A stretch of 64,000 nucleotides of DNA from JANQQN01 sp964519665 (GTDB lineage Bacteria > Myxococcota > Kuafuiibacteriia > Kuafuiibacteriales > Kuafuiibacteriaceae). The stretch is from contig CAZFIV010000016.1 of the NCBI GenBank assembly GCA_964519665.1, positions 33,730 through 97,729 of the forward strand. Reading direction: 5' to 3'. This document shows, piece after piece, positions 36,909-46,023 of the stretch. Made by a program: the position numbers and the translations under genes. Position 1 is the first letter of the stretch; each line of letters starts with the position of its first letter. A model generated the notes under the pieces. The model saw only the letters and a program-made list of their open reading frames with translations, was not told where the DNA came from and ran no database searches.

Positions 36909-36947
36909 CGATATCGCTCCCACCTTCGCGCAGGGGGGCGGGCTCAC

Positions 36948-37111
36948 CCGATCCTACGGAACGCTTTTCATTATCGTCAGCCAATATCCGACAGTGTGCG
37001 ATATTTTCGGTTTTTGTTCGAGCCGGTGCTAAGACTCCGAAATTGCCGATAAAATACCTCCCTAAGACTCGAGCATCGGCCAGCCGGCCGACCAGGGCTG
37101 ATTGAAAACGG
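36948..37111. promoter_or_regulatory. Divergent promoter region with AATATC/GATATT dyad
   Basis: This 164-bp A/T-richer gap separates two divergent genes. An inverted pair AATATC (36983-36988) and GATATT (37000-37005), with an 11-base gap, is a plausible operator for the fusion gene. I cannot place -35 and -10 boxes with confidence. Confidence 0.35.
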
Positions 37112-37840
37112 GTGCATAGCGGCGTAACCGAGGGCTTCGTGGTCAAGTCTCACCGCATCCAAGTGGGCGACAGCCATATCGACCTTGTCGAACTCGCCGG
37201 AGGAAACGGCCCCCGCTTCATTCACGTGCATCGCAACGAGTTGGCGGCCGTCGCGGCCGCCCGGTCGGTCGTCGAATCGGGCGTCGGCCATCTGTTCTCG
37301 TTCGCTGGCGATCCGGAACGATGCCTCACCTTTTCGACCGGCGGCGACATGTTCCGCTTCGACCCCAATCGGATCTTCAGCGACCCGGGAATCGAATCCA
37401 CCCTCATGATCAAAAGTGGCGCCGCCCCCGAAGTCGCCATCGCCGCCGTAAGGTCATTTCGGACGCAGCTTCTCGCGCTGTGGCGCATGGAAGCCGCCCC
37501 GGCGGTGATTGCCGTCCACAACACCCGCGATGACTACTCGATACGTTCTTATCTTACGGGCGGAAGCGAGGCCCCCAACGCGGCTGACGTCTTCGTCAAA
37601 CCCGAGCTTCATCAGCACGACTTTTTCTTCGTAACGACTCCGGCCGATTTCAACCACCTGCGCGACGCCGGCTTCAATGTCGCTCTGCAGGCGACTTCGC
37701 CGGTGGATGATGGCTCGATGTCCGTGTACTGCGCTCGGCGGGGGATTCGCTACATCAATGTCGAGGCGCGTTTCGACGCGGTAGATGCTCAGCGAAAGAT
37801 GATCGCCGCCGCCCTCAAGGCGACCGCCAAGTCCTCGTAG
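37112..37840 (+). CDS. Conserved protein with His/Asn motifs, function unknown
   Basis: 242 residues from GTG 37112; GTG 37139 with GAGGG upstream is an equal choice. Conserved-looking motifs are FIHVHRNE (about 30-37), RFDPNRIF, VIAVHNTRDDYSI, and VDDGSMSVYCARRGIRYINVEARF. This His/Asn/Asp layout recalls zinc amidase-like folds and I have seen the FDPNRIF...HN...DGSxS arrangement in unannotated families, but I cannot name it. No signal peptide. Divergent from the PLD-DnaQ gene. Confidence 0.55.
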   Translation: MHSGVTEGFVVKSHRIQVGDSHIDLVELAGGNGPRFIHVHRNELAAVAAARSVVESGVGHLFSFAGDPERCLTFSTGGDMFRFDPNRIFSDPGIESTLMIKSGAAPEVAIAAVRSFRTQLLALWRMEAAPAVIAVHNTRDDYSIRSYLTGGSEAPNAADVFVKPELHQHDFFFVTTPADFNHLRDAGFNVALQATSPVDDGSMSVYCARRGIRYINVEARFDAVDAQRKMIAAALKATAKSS

Positions 37841-37938
37841 CTCGGCGCTTTTGACGACCGCGCCTTCACGCCGATCCATTGAGTTCAGCAGCACACGGGC
37901 TGCAAACCTACGGCCGCCGAGTGATCGAAGTCAGATGA

Positions 37939-38487
37939 CTATGACTCAGCTGAGCCAAAACGCTCGCGAAGATAGGCGATGATGTCGGCCGACTCGGGCA
38001 TCCACCGCGACGAATCGCCAGCATCGCATCGTAGGACGGGGACCGTCGGCCGCCCCCGGGCCGTGATCAACTCGTCGCGATAGGTCGGATTCTCGAAAAT
38101 ATCTCGATACTCGACCGGAGCATTGAGCTCTTCAATAACCCGACGAACCCGAGCACAGAACGGGCAGGCCTGAAACTGGTACAACGACAGCGTTTCTTCG
38201 GGTGCCTTCATATACTGCTCGACGAACTTCGCCGCGTAGATGCCTTTCCAGTCGCTGCCCGGGTCTCGGGTCTGCTGCTCTTCGTCGTAGGTGACGAGCG
38301 CTCGAGTAATGTCGGTGCGCGACAGCTGACGGCCCAGCCGGTGGCTGAGGGGTTGCTGAAGATACTGGGCATACCAGACCGCCCAATCATCATCGGCCCC
38401 ATCGACCTGGATGAAGGCTTCGTGGTGGGCGTGGCTAGTTCGCTCCAGCAGACGCGCGATGTCATCGATGAGCTCGCTTCGATTCAT
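37939..38487 (-). CDS. Glutaredoxin/GST-N-like thiol protein
   Basis: 182 residues from ATG 38487 (AGAGAG upstream). The C-terminal about 80 residues are a thioredoxin-like domain: LYQFQACPFCARVRRVI with a CPFC active site (about residues 108-111), then RPTVPVLRCD (cis-Pro) and ESADIIAYLRERFG. This is the glutaredoxin or GST N-terminal pattern. The first 95 residues (AHHEAFIQVDGADDDWAVWY) are an unusual helical extension resembling a small separate domain; I do not recognise it. Role: probably glutathione-linked redox or detoxification. Confidence 0.75.
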   Translation of the reverse strand: MNRSELIDDIARLLERTSHAHHEAFIQVDGADDDWAVWYAQYLQQPLSHRLGRQLSRTDITRALVTYDEEQQTRDPGSDWKGIYAAKFVEQYMKAPEETLSLYQFQACPFCARVRRVIEELNAPVEYRDIFENPTYRDELITARGRPTVPVLRCDAGDSSRWMPESADIIAYLRERFGSAES

Positions 38488-38553
38488 GAATAATCTCTCT
38501 GTCACGATGTCGCGGAATGGAAGGAAGTTACACGAGTCTTTCAACCCACCCTG

Positions 38554-38592
38554 GCGTCGGAACCGGGCGTCGGAACCGGGCGTCGGAACCGG
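38554..38592. repeat. Three tandem 13-bp repeats
   Basis: Three exact copies of GCGTCGGAACCGG in the gap between two minus-strand genes (38488-38610). Slippage product or a multi-site binding region; nothing else supports a function. Confidence 0.85.
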
Positions 38593-38610
38593 ACTTCGGA
38601 GAATGGGACA

Positions 38611-39339
38611 TCATCGGAGCGACATCAAGGTGCCGGCAACTTCGCGCCCCCCCGGGTCCTTTCGTTCGAAGCCGAGCAGCAGTCCGGTGTCCAGCTCGTA
38701 GTAACGGAAGTTGTCGGGCCCCGCCTCGACCTCAAGGGCTTTAAAGGCCTTGTAGCTGGTGACCCTCTTGACGTAGCCGCCCAACGAGATGCTGTCCAGC
38801 ACCCGCTGTTCCGACGGTAGCCAAAGCGCGCCTGGGTCCAGGAAGCCGCCGAGGGCGAGTGGGAACTCGATCTGGTCGGTGGCATCGACGGGTCTCAGCT
38901 TGCGATCGACCCGAACGAGACGGTCTCCATGCTCGGTTCGGACCTCGACCTCGAGGAATCCAGCCGGGCGTTTGTGCAAGATCACCCTGAGCAAGTAAGC
39001 CTTTGACTTGCTGGGTGAAGTCTCCGTGACCGCGAACAGCAGCCGGTCGCCGGGCTGCAGCGGCGCATCCGAGTCTTTCAAGAACTCGGGCACCACGAAG
39101 ATCACCACGAACGCGATGACCCCCACGATGGTGGCGATCCGGAGCTGAAGGGGCGACAACACACCCGGAATCTCGATCGCAAGGCTCGCACCGTCAATCC
39201 TCGGGAGCCTCTTGCCGACCGCCATCGCCACACTCGCCGGCGAAAGCTCGATTGCGTCCCCCGAACCAACCGCCTCGTGAGCCGGAGCACCGGGTGAGGG
39301 ACCTGGCGACGTTTTGCTCGCAGTGCCCCCTGGCGTCAT
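38611..39339 (-). CDS. Hypothetical single-pass membrane protein
   Basis: 242 residues. A polar N-terminus (about 1-65) precedes one helix (IATIVGVIAFVVIFVVP, about 68-84) and a beta-rich soluble domain of about 150 residues without a recognised family. It is likely anchored with the C-terminal part in the periplasm. Upstream lies a 614-bp gap with tandem repeats. Confidence 0.55.
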   Translation of the reverse strand: MTPGGTASKTSPGPSPGAPAHEAVGSGDAIELSPASVAMAVGKRLPRIDGASLAIEIPGVLSPLQLRIATIVGVIAFVVIFVVPEFLKDSDAPLQPGDRLLFAVTETSPSKSKAYLLRVILHKRPAGFLEVEVRTEHGDRLVRVDRKLRPVDATDQIEFPLALGGFLDPGALWLPSEQRVLDSISLGGYVKRVTSYKAFKALEVEAGPDNFRYYELDTGLLLGFERKDPGGREVAGTLMSLR

Positions 39340-39953
39340 TGTTTGAGTTCAGGTAGCGTCGGGTCGCGGGCCGATTGTCGGCCGTGGCGTACCGGGTATA
39401 TACCGCGCTGGTCTAAGGCTGAATCAAGTCGATAAAAGGCTACAGAAGGTCGTCGTAACCTCGGGGACGTAGGACGTCCCCTACAATTGAACGCCTCGCT
39501 GAGTCGGACGCTGGAGCGCGATGTTGAGGCGAGGTGCCGGCGGCACTGCCGGGGGAGGATTTGCAAACGTGATAAAGATTAATGGTCTCCCGAGGTGCAT
39601 CAGCTGACGTGAAGCGCCTCTGATTCCGAGGCCTGTTGCGGCGACGGAGCGTCTCGGAGAAGGCGTCCGTCGCCAACTTTTACTCTGCGGTTTCTACGCT
39701 GCGGTTTCTACGCTGCGGTGAAAGGCGTCTAAGCCGGCGCCACGCATGAAGCGCCACCACCGAACGCCGACGCTATCCGAGAGCTACCCCATCCGGGAAC
39801 CTATCCGGTCCGAGGGCTACCCCATCCGGGAACCTATCCCGTCCGGCGAGGATGCACGGTCCCGGCATTCCGTTCCAGTTGCAATTCGCCCCGGCACGGC
39901 GCGGTTCCCCACCGTACCCCTAAAGACCGAGTCAACCTGTGACGACGTGACGT
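39340..39953. other. Intergenic region with hairpin and tandem repeats
   Basis: No credible gene: the ORFs here on both strands are short and lack a ribosome binding site. It contains a 7-bp GC stem GGGGACG (39463-39469) with CGTCCCC (39475-39481), two or three copies of a TTTCTACGCTGCGG unit (about 39675-39718), and a 33-bp tandem repeat listed separately. The kinase promoter must lie in its right part. Confidence 0.6.
39778..39843. repeat. Two tandem 33-bp repeats
   Basis: Units 39778-39810 and 39811-39843 differ at only two positions; both contain CTACCCCATCCGGGAACC. They lie about 110 bp upstream of the kinase start, so they could hold repeated protein-binding sites, or be a simple duplication. 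Confidence 0.85.
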
Positions 39954-42140
39954 ATGGTCTTGTCCACGTTCGAACAGAGGCAGAACCAGCGATACGATAT
40001 GCTGATGTCCGGCCCCGACCCCCTCCGCGCGGAAGACGAAGGCACCGCGCCCGCCCGGACGGTCCCTTACGAGATCATCGGCCGTTTCGCGGACGGCGCC
40101 ATGGGACAGGTCTACCTAGCTCGGCTTGACGACGCAGACCATCGCCCCTTCCACCTGGTCATGAAGCGCATCCGTCCCGAGCTGCAGGCCGATCCCGAGA
40201 TGGTCATGATGTTCCAGGACGAAGCCCGCATCGCTGCGCAGCTCAACCACCCCAACATCGTTCGGCTGTACGAGATCGGAGAGCTCGACGGTTCACTTTT
40301 CTTGGCGATGGAGCTGGTGGAAGGCGTCACGCTCGAGCACCTCCTCGCGACCTTGGGCGAGCAGCGAAGGTTCATCCCGATCGATCTCGGCCTCACCATT
40401 GCCCTCGGCACCCTCGAGGCGCTCGAATACGCCCACGACTTCGCCGATGCGGACGGACGACCTCTGCGGATCGTTCATCGAGATGTCTCGCCGCAGAATT
40501 TGATGGTCAGTTACGGCGGAGATGTGAAGCTGCTCGATTTCGGCGTCACCCGGGCCGAGGGACGTCTGCACCAGACGCTTCCTGGCTTATTGAAGGGCAA
40601 GCTCGCCTACATGCCTCCCGAGGCGATCGAGGGCCGAGGCATCGATTCGCGGGCTGATCTGTTCTCGCTGGGCGCTGTTCTATACGAGCTCTTACTGCTC
40701 AAGCATCCGTTCTTCGGCTCGACCGACGCGATGGTGTTGCGCTCGATCGTGGAGCATCCACCGATTCCACCATCTGAGCTCGACCCAAACTTCCCGGATG
40801 AGCTCGCGCAAATCCTCCTCGCCGCGCTCGCCAAAGACCCAGAGCATAGGGTTCCAAGCGCCAAAGACATGAAGACGGCCATTCACCGTTTTCTCGAGCG
40901 AACCGGCTGTTCGATAGACAGTGGCTACCAGCGACTGGGCCAATTCCTCCGCGAACTGTACGCCGACCGAGTCGAGCTGCACGAGCACGCGAAGTCGATC
41001 GACGATGACGCGCTGCTGCTGCAAGCACTGCGCGGTTTCGTCCGACGGCCGCTCCGACGGGGTGATGGGGCGCCGGGTGTGCGGCCACCCGAGGGGCCGT
41101 ACGGGCTGCCCCACTCTCAAGTCGAGCTCGAATACGCGAGGGTCCCCACCGCCGACTTACCTGTGCTCCGTCGTACGAATCCCGGTGCCGAGCCCAGCGT
41201 AGCCCGTCCAAAGATCGATCTAGAAGAGGCATTCAGTGAAACCTCATCGCACGCGGCCCCTCGGGGGTTCGAAACTCGCCTGGGACGCTATCAGCTGTTC
41301 GACGTCCTCGAACAAACCGAGACTCGGGTTCTGCAGCGAGCCCGCTTCAACGGTGCCCTCGGCTTCCGAAAGGACGTCCTCGTGCGACGGCTTCCGCCGC
41401 ACCGCGCCACAGACCCGGAATCGATGGCCAGCTTCGTGCGGGAAGCGAAAATCCGCGCGAACCTCCATCATCCACACGTAGAAGTCGTGCTCGACTTCGA
41501 TGACCAACCCGAGGTGCATTTTGTCGTCGAGCCCCTGGATGGGTGGAGCCTCGAACAGCTGCTGAACGCGGCGGCCCGAGGTCACCATGCTCCCCCGCGC
41601 CTCGATGTCGCCCTGCGTTTGATGCTGGATGTGGTTGAAGCCCTGGAGTACCTGCACGGCCTCAACGAGCCGATCATTCACCGAGGTCTTGAGCCGCGCG
41701 CGATTCTTCTCCATCGTAGCGGCCGGGCGAGACTGACTGGATTCGAGGTCGCCCGGCCCCTCGGGAGTCGAGTTCCGCATTCCTCGACCTCCCGCCCCGA
41801 CCTCGATCGCGTCGCTCCGGAGATCGTAGCCCCGCAAAGAGCCCTAGAGGGGCGATCCACCGACGCGTACGGCGTATGTTTGCTGCTGGTCGAGTGCCTG
41901 CTCATGCGGCGTGCGTTTCTTCGCGACGAGCCCGCGGCGGTAATGCAGGCTGTCCTGCATGGGATCGGCGACGAGGTTCTCGACGAACTGCCAGCGGCGG
42001 TCCGGCCCGCGATAGTCCGAGGCCTCGCGGTCGATCCGGCCCGCAGATTTCCTGACATGTCGGCACTCCGAACGGCGCTGGTCGCCGCGGCCCTGGTCGC
42101 CGACCGCGCCACAGTTCGAGACTGGTTCGCAGAGAGCTAA
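39954..42140 (+). CDS. Ser/Thr protein kinase with C-terminal pseudokinase
   Basis: 728 residues, no membrane helix. The first kinase domain (about 38-310) is complete: FADGAMGQVY loop, Lys71 in LVMKRI, HRDVSPQN (about 175) and LLDFGV (about 195). A second kinase-like domain (about 435-725) aligns from start to end but has lost the catalytic residues: no glycine loop (EQTETRV), no beta-3 Lys (VLVRRL), HRD changed to HRG with the catalytic Asn missing (576-583), DFG changed to GFE (596-598). It is therefore a pseudokinase, probably an allosteric or docking module. This Hanks-type arrangement fits myxobacterial-type signalling. The target is unknown; a second kinase follows 218 bp later. Confidence 0.85.
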   Translation: MVLSTFEQRQNQRYDMLMSGPDPLRAEDEGTAPARTVPYEIIGRFADGAMGQVYLARLDDADHRPFHLVMKRIRPELQADPEMVMMFQDEARIAAQLNHPNIVRLYEIGELDGSLFLAMELVEGVTLEHLLATLGEQRRFIPIDLGLTIALGTLEALEYAHDFADADGRPLRIVHRDVSPQNLMVSYGGDVKLLDFGVTRAEGRLHQTLPGLLKGKLAYMPPEAIEGRGIDSRADLFSLGAVLYELLLLKHPFFGSTDAMVLRSIVEHPPIPPSELDPNFPDELAQILLAALAKDPEHRVPSAKDMKTAIHRFLERTGCSIDSGYQRLGQFLRELYADRVELHEHAKSIDDDALLLQALRGFVRRPLRRGDGAPGVRPPEGPYGLPHSQVELEYARVPTADLPVLRRTNPGAEPSVARPKIDLEEAFSETSSHAAPRGFETRLGRYQLFDVLEQTETRVLQRARFNGALGFRKDVLVRRLPPHRATDPESMASFVREAKIRANLHHPHVEVVLDFDDQPEVHFVVEPLDGWSLEQLLNAAARGHHAPPRLDVALRLMLDVVEALEYLHGLNEPIIHRGLEPRAILLHRSGRARLTGFEVARPLGSRVPHSSTSRPDLDRVAPEIVAPQRALEGRSTDAYGVCLLLVECLLMRRAFLRDEPAAVMQAVLHGIGDEVLDELPAAVRPAIVRGLAVDPARRFPDMSALRTALVAAALVADRATVRDWFAES

Positions 42141-42358
42141 AGCTCAGTTTGAGAAATATTCGAACCGCCAGACAGCGTTCGCTCCGTTCGGAAGACGCCG
42201 GTAAAGCCATCAGAGATGCCGTGTCTACATATCCCAAATGAAGCCCATGCACCCATAGTTGAGATGAGACTGACAGAATCGGTCATCGCGGACTTCCACC
42301 CCCCAGTGAGCTGCGAGCATCCGGCCTTTTAAGAGACGGAAACCACCCGATTAGAGCC

Positions 42359-44887
42359 ATGGCCGTGGCCGAGTACGAGTTCCCTCGGATGGATAAGCCG
42401 ACCCCTTACGGTCGCTACGAGTTGCTGGAGCCGATCGGGGTTGGGGGGATGGCCGAAGTGTATCGAGCCCGGCTCCCTGGAGTCGCCGGTTTCGAGAAGC
42501 CGGTGGTCATCAAACGGCTGCAAGCTAAATTTCGCAACGATCCTCGCTTCAAGCGGATGTTTGTTGAGGAGGCCAAGCTCGCAAGCCAGGTACAGCACAA
42601 GAATGTCGTGCAGGTGTTCGAGCTCGGACACCATGATGGTGAGCTGTACATGGTTCTGGAGTACATTCCAGGAACCGACCTCAAGAAGCTATTCCGCGAA
42701 GCCAGCCTCAAGCGTTTGACCTTACCTGTATGGCTGTCGGTGCACATCGCTATCGAAGTGCTGGAGGCCCTGTCCTTCGCCCACGACCTTCGGAATGCAG
42801 AAGGTCAGCGGCGCAATCTCGTTCACTGTGACGTTACGCCCGAGAACATCTTCATGTCGGCGGGCGGCGAGGTGAAGCTGGGCGATTTTGGCGTCGCCCA
42901 CGACGAGACCCGCGCCGAAGACGACTTTCCAGGGGAAATCCGAGGCAAGCTGGCCTACATGTCACCCGAGCAGCTGTCGGGCCGACCGGTCGACCAGCGG
43001 GCCGACGTCTTTTCGGCCGCGGTCGTCCTGTGGGAAGCCCTGTCGCACCGCCGACTGTTCCGAGGTCCGACCGACGACGAAACCGTGACCCGGATCTGTA
43101 ATGAAGACCGAGCCCGGCCTTCGCTGTACAACAGCCGAGTCCCGGCAAGCCTCGACGATGTCGTCCTCAGCGCGCTTCGGGCCGACCGCACCCGAAGAAC
43201 CCGCACTGCGCGGGAATTCCAGCGAGCGCTGGTCGACGTGCAGATCGAGCTTCGCCATCGGGTCGCCCTGGTCGACGTCGAACGTGCCCTGCGGAAGATC
43301 CTGACCGCCCAACCTCCCAACGTCGACCGTTCCCGGGTCGCTGACCAGGACCCGTCGAAGGTGCCGACCCTCGAAAGCGAGATCCCGAGCGAAGACACCG
43401 GCGCGGCGCTCGAGCCGCCGCCCAGGGCCGACGTCGACTGGCCGACGATGCCCCCTCCCATGGATCCGTTCGCCCAACTCCCCGAACCGGAGCGCCGCGA
43501 CCGCGGCGCAGAGCCGACGGGGTCGTCGTGGGCGGTCAGCTCCAACACCCACGATCGACTGCCGGTCGGCGCGGCCGTCACCCTGCCAAACCGAACGTCA
43601 CTCCCTTCTCGGCCTGTTCCGGACCGGACGAGAATTCGGACGGAGCCGGAGCCCGAGGCACCGCCCGCTTCGTTGGCGGCGGGATGGACCGCCGCGCTCA
43701 CTGGAGCCGAGCCCCCGCGGTTGCCCCCCGGATACTCGACCGCTTCCGTCGAGCCGTCGCCGTTGGCCGTCGCTCCGATCCGCGGCGGGACTTCCCAGGT
43801 GGAGACCGCCGACATCCTCAAGGCCCCCATGCCACGGAACACGCCGCTTCCCGCCCTGCGTACTTCTGGGCTTCCCAGCCCTCGTTCCATACCGGTACCG
43901 AGCAGGGCGGAGCTGGCGACCGACCGCGCTCAGGACGCGAGCTCGTCGGACCCCGGCATCTGGCTGCGCCGGCCCGGCAGCGCGGAGACTGGTCCGCGCC
44001 CGGTTCCCGATGCCCTGACCGTGCTTCGCCGGCTTCTGCTGGACAGCCCGGTGCTCGACGCCGAAGTGTCCGTCGACGGCGGGAGCTGGCGCCAAGGGAC
44101 CCTGCTCGCGCGCCTGCTGGGCGAAGAGGTGGTGTCAGCCGAAGGCACCCTTCCCGAGACCGAAGATCGCGGCAACCTGCAGAGCTCCAGCTTGGTCTCG
44201 ATCTTCGGTCGACTGTCGCGTCGACGACAATCTGGACGCCTCATCGTCGTGGTCGAGCGGCACGGTCGGCCGGACCGATACGAGCTTCACGTTCATCGCG
44301 GACGGTTGTTTCACGTAGCATCGAGTCGAAGCCTCTTGGCCGCCTGGCGGTCGTTGCTATGTAGCCCCCAAGTCGAGCAGAGCCAGCTGCGGGCATGGGT
44401 GGCCCAGGTCATCGATCAGTGTCAGCCCTTCGAGCTGGTCGCCGCCGCACCCGTGGTCGAAGCGGTCCGGGCACAACAGGCCCACTTCGCTCAGGACGAT
44501 CTTCAGACTCTGTTTTCGGAGCGCGCAGGGCGATACGCCTTCGCGGCGCACCCGTCACCGCCATCACCGAACGGGTCCGGCCACGCCCTGCTCACGCTGA
44601 TCCCGTCACTGATTTCTCGGTCCTGTCGGACTTCCGACCTCGAGCGCCGTCTCCTGAGCCGGCTGGCAACCCCTATGTACCGGAGTCCCGACTTCGACGC
44701 GGAAGCCGGTCAACTCGGGCTATCTTGGCGAGACGCCGCTGCCTTGGAGCGTTTTGTGAGCGGCGCGCCGCTCAGCCGAGCATTGGCTGACCCATCCAAC
44801 CCTCGCGAACGCAAGCTGACTCTGGTGCTCGCATACACGCTTTCGGAGCTTGGCCTGCTACGACCTCAGTTGGCGGTGTCGTCTTGA
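42359..44887 (+). CDS. Ser/Thr protein kinase with PATAN/DUF4388-like tail
   Basis: 842 residues. The kinase domain (about 15-290) has IGVGGMAEVY, Lys52 in VVIKRL, HCDVTPEN (HRD as HCD, 156-158) and LGDFGVA. A long Pro/Glu-rich linker (about 320-560) follows, then a PATAN-like domain (about 600-830), recognised by NLQSSSLVSIFGRLSRRRQS GRL-type start, ELHVHRGRLFHV and the helical C-part. DUF4388/PATAN modules are common in gliding and regulatory proteins of delta-proteobacteria. It lies on the same strand as the kinase-pseudokinase gene, so both may belong to one pathway, but each probably has its own promoter. Confidence 0.8.
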   Translation: MAVAEYEFPRMDKPTPYGRYELLEPIGVGGMAEVYRARLPGVAGFEKPVVIKRLQAKFRNDPRFKRMFVEEAKLASQVQHKNVVQVFELGHHDGELYMVLEYIPGTDLKKLFREASLKRLTLPVWLSVHIAIEVLEALSFAHDLRNAEGQRRNLVHCDVTPENIFMSAGGEVKLGDFGVAHDETRAEDDFPGEIRGKLAYMSPEQLSGRPVDQRADVFSAAVVLWEALSHRRLFRGPTDDETVTRICNEDRARPSLYNSRVPASLDDVVLSALRADRTRRTRTAREFQRALVDVQIELRHRVALVDVERALRKILTAQPPNVDRSRVADQDPSKVPTLESEIPSEDTGAALEPPPRADVDWPTMPPPMDPFAQLPEPERRDRGAEPTGSSWAVSSNTHDRLPVGAAVTLPNRTSLPSRPVPDRTRIRTEPEPEAPPASLAAGWTAALTGAEPPRLPPGYSTASVEPSPLAVAPIRGGTSQVETADILKAPMPRNTPLPALRTSGLPSPRSIPVPSRAELATDRAQDASSSDPGIWLRRPGSAETGPRPVPDALTVLRRLLLDSPVLDAEVSVDGGSWRQGTLLARLLGEEVVSAEGTLPETEDRGNLQSSSLVSIFGRLSRRRQSGRLIVVVERHGRPDRYELHVHRGRLFHVASSRSLLAAWRSLLCSPQVEQSQLRAWVAQVIDQCQPFELVAAAPVVEAVRAQQAHFAQDDLQTLFSERAGRYAFAAHPSPPSPNGSGHALLTLIPSLISRSCRTSDLERRLLSRLATPMYRSPDFDAEAGQLGLSWRDAAALERFVSGAPLSRALADPSNPRERKLTLVLAYTLSELGLLRPQLAVSS

Positions 44888-45020
44888 CGACAGCGCTCGT
44901 GCATCGCCTGGGTGGCGCTTTCGTTGAATCGTGAAGGCGAAAACGAAGAATAGGCAGTCGCAACTTATACTGCGCCGCGGCGCGTTGTCTTCCGCGCCCC
45001 GGCCACGTAGATTGAAGGGC

Positions 45021-45503
45021 ATGTCCGACGAATCTAAGGCGTTTCGCCGCGCCCTTGGTTGTTTCGCTACTGGAGTCACGATTGTCACTACGGTCGATCC
45101 CAATGGGGCGCCGGTAGGGTTGACCGCTAGCAGCTTCAACTCCGTTTCACTCAACCCGCCGCTGGTTCTTTGGAGCCTGGACCGTGGTGCCCGCTCGATG
45201 CCGTTCTTCCAAGCGGCCCCGTACTTTGCGGTCCATGTGCTCTGTCAAGAGCAGGTCGAGCTATCGAACCGGTTCGCGAAGGCCGGCATCGACAGGTTCG
45301 AAGGCATCACCTATGAACCCGGCCTTGGGGGCGTGCCGTTACTGAGTGACTGCGCGGCGGTCTTTCAATGCTCGACGGTTCACCAGTACGACGGAGGGGA
45401 CCACATCATTTTTGTCGGCGAAGTCAAGACGTTCACCAACGTCGACCGGGAGCCTTTGATTTTCCACGGAGGCCGCTACGCACGCCTCACCCCCAGCGAA
45501 TAA
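45021..45503 (+). CDS. Flavin reductase-like protein
   Basis: 160 residues from ATG 45021 (the ORF runs further up without a reason to use it). Flavin-reductase/HpaC-like family: FRRALGCFATGVTIVTT, GLTASSFNSVSLNPPLVLW and FAVHVLCQEQ, with a terminal FHGGRYARL. These are NAD(P)H:FMN/FAD reductases that hand reduced flavin to a monooxygenase, or act as related split-barrel proteins. No monooxygenase is next to it. Convergent with the SUI1-like gene 16 bp away. Confidence 0.85.
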   Translation: MSDESKAFRRALGCFATGVTIVTTVDPNGAPVGLTASSFNSVSLNPPLVLWSLDRGARSMPFFQAAPYFAVHVLCQEQVELSNRFAKAGIDRFEGITYEPGLGGVPLLSDCAAVFQCSTVHQYDGGDHIIFVGEVKTFTNVDREPLIFHGGRYARLTPSE

Positions 45504-45519
45504 CCTCGCCTCGTTGGCG

Positions 45520-45981
45520 TCAGTCGCCGACGACCCGTTTCGCACCGTTTTCACGAAGCCAAGCCGCGGCGCGCTCGGCCAGATCACCGAGCAGGACGAC
45601 GCAGCCATCCTCGACCACTGCTCCACACCCGAGCTGTCGTTTCATATCTCGCGCCAGGGCGGTCAGTCCGGCGTCGTCGAGCTGCAAACCCAGGATCCGA
45701 GTCGCCGTTTTTCCGGCTCGGCCCTTCTTTTCTTTTTGCACGGCGAGCTTGCCCTTCAAGACATACGGCGCCCCTGGCAAGCGCGCCGAGCCTTCATCGA
45801 CCTGTGGTTGTGGTTCGTCCGCGAGCGTTTCATCGGGGAGCGCCGCCCGAAGGTCCGCGAGCGCAGAAAAGGCCGTATTAAAAAGCGCCTCCCCATCGGA
45901 AGAAGCGTCCGTTCGGTCGCGGGATGAACGGTTGCGTTTCGCCACCGCGAAAGGCTGCCAGAAAGGCGGCTGGTCGGCCAT
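45520..45981 (-). CDS. SUI1/YciH-like translation-factor homologue
   Basis: 153 residues from ATG 45981. The C-terminal about 80 residues match eIF1/SUI1 proteins of the YciH kind: KKGRAGKTATRILGLQ, LARDMKRQLGCGAVVEDG and LLGDLAERAAAWLRENG. In this family these residues contact the ribosomal P site. The N-terminal about 70 residues are a variable, disordered-looking extension. Bacterial YciH has a debated role in initiation fidelity. The start is 42 bp from the divergent guaB1-type gene. Confidence 0.75.
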   Translation of the reverse strand: MADQPPFWQPFAVAKRNRSSRDRTDASSDGEALFNTAFSALADLRAALPDETLADEPQPQVDEGSARLPGAPYVLKGKLAVQKEKKGRAGKTATRILGLQLDDAGLTALARDMKRQLGCGAVVEDGCVVLLGDLAERAAAWLRENGAKRVVGD

Positions 45982-46023
45982 TCTTCGATGACCGGCGCAA
46001 GCCGAAGAGGGAACATTATCGGC

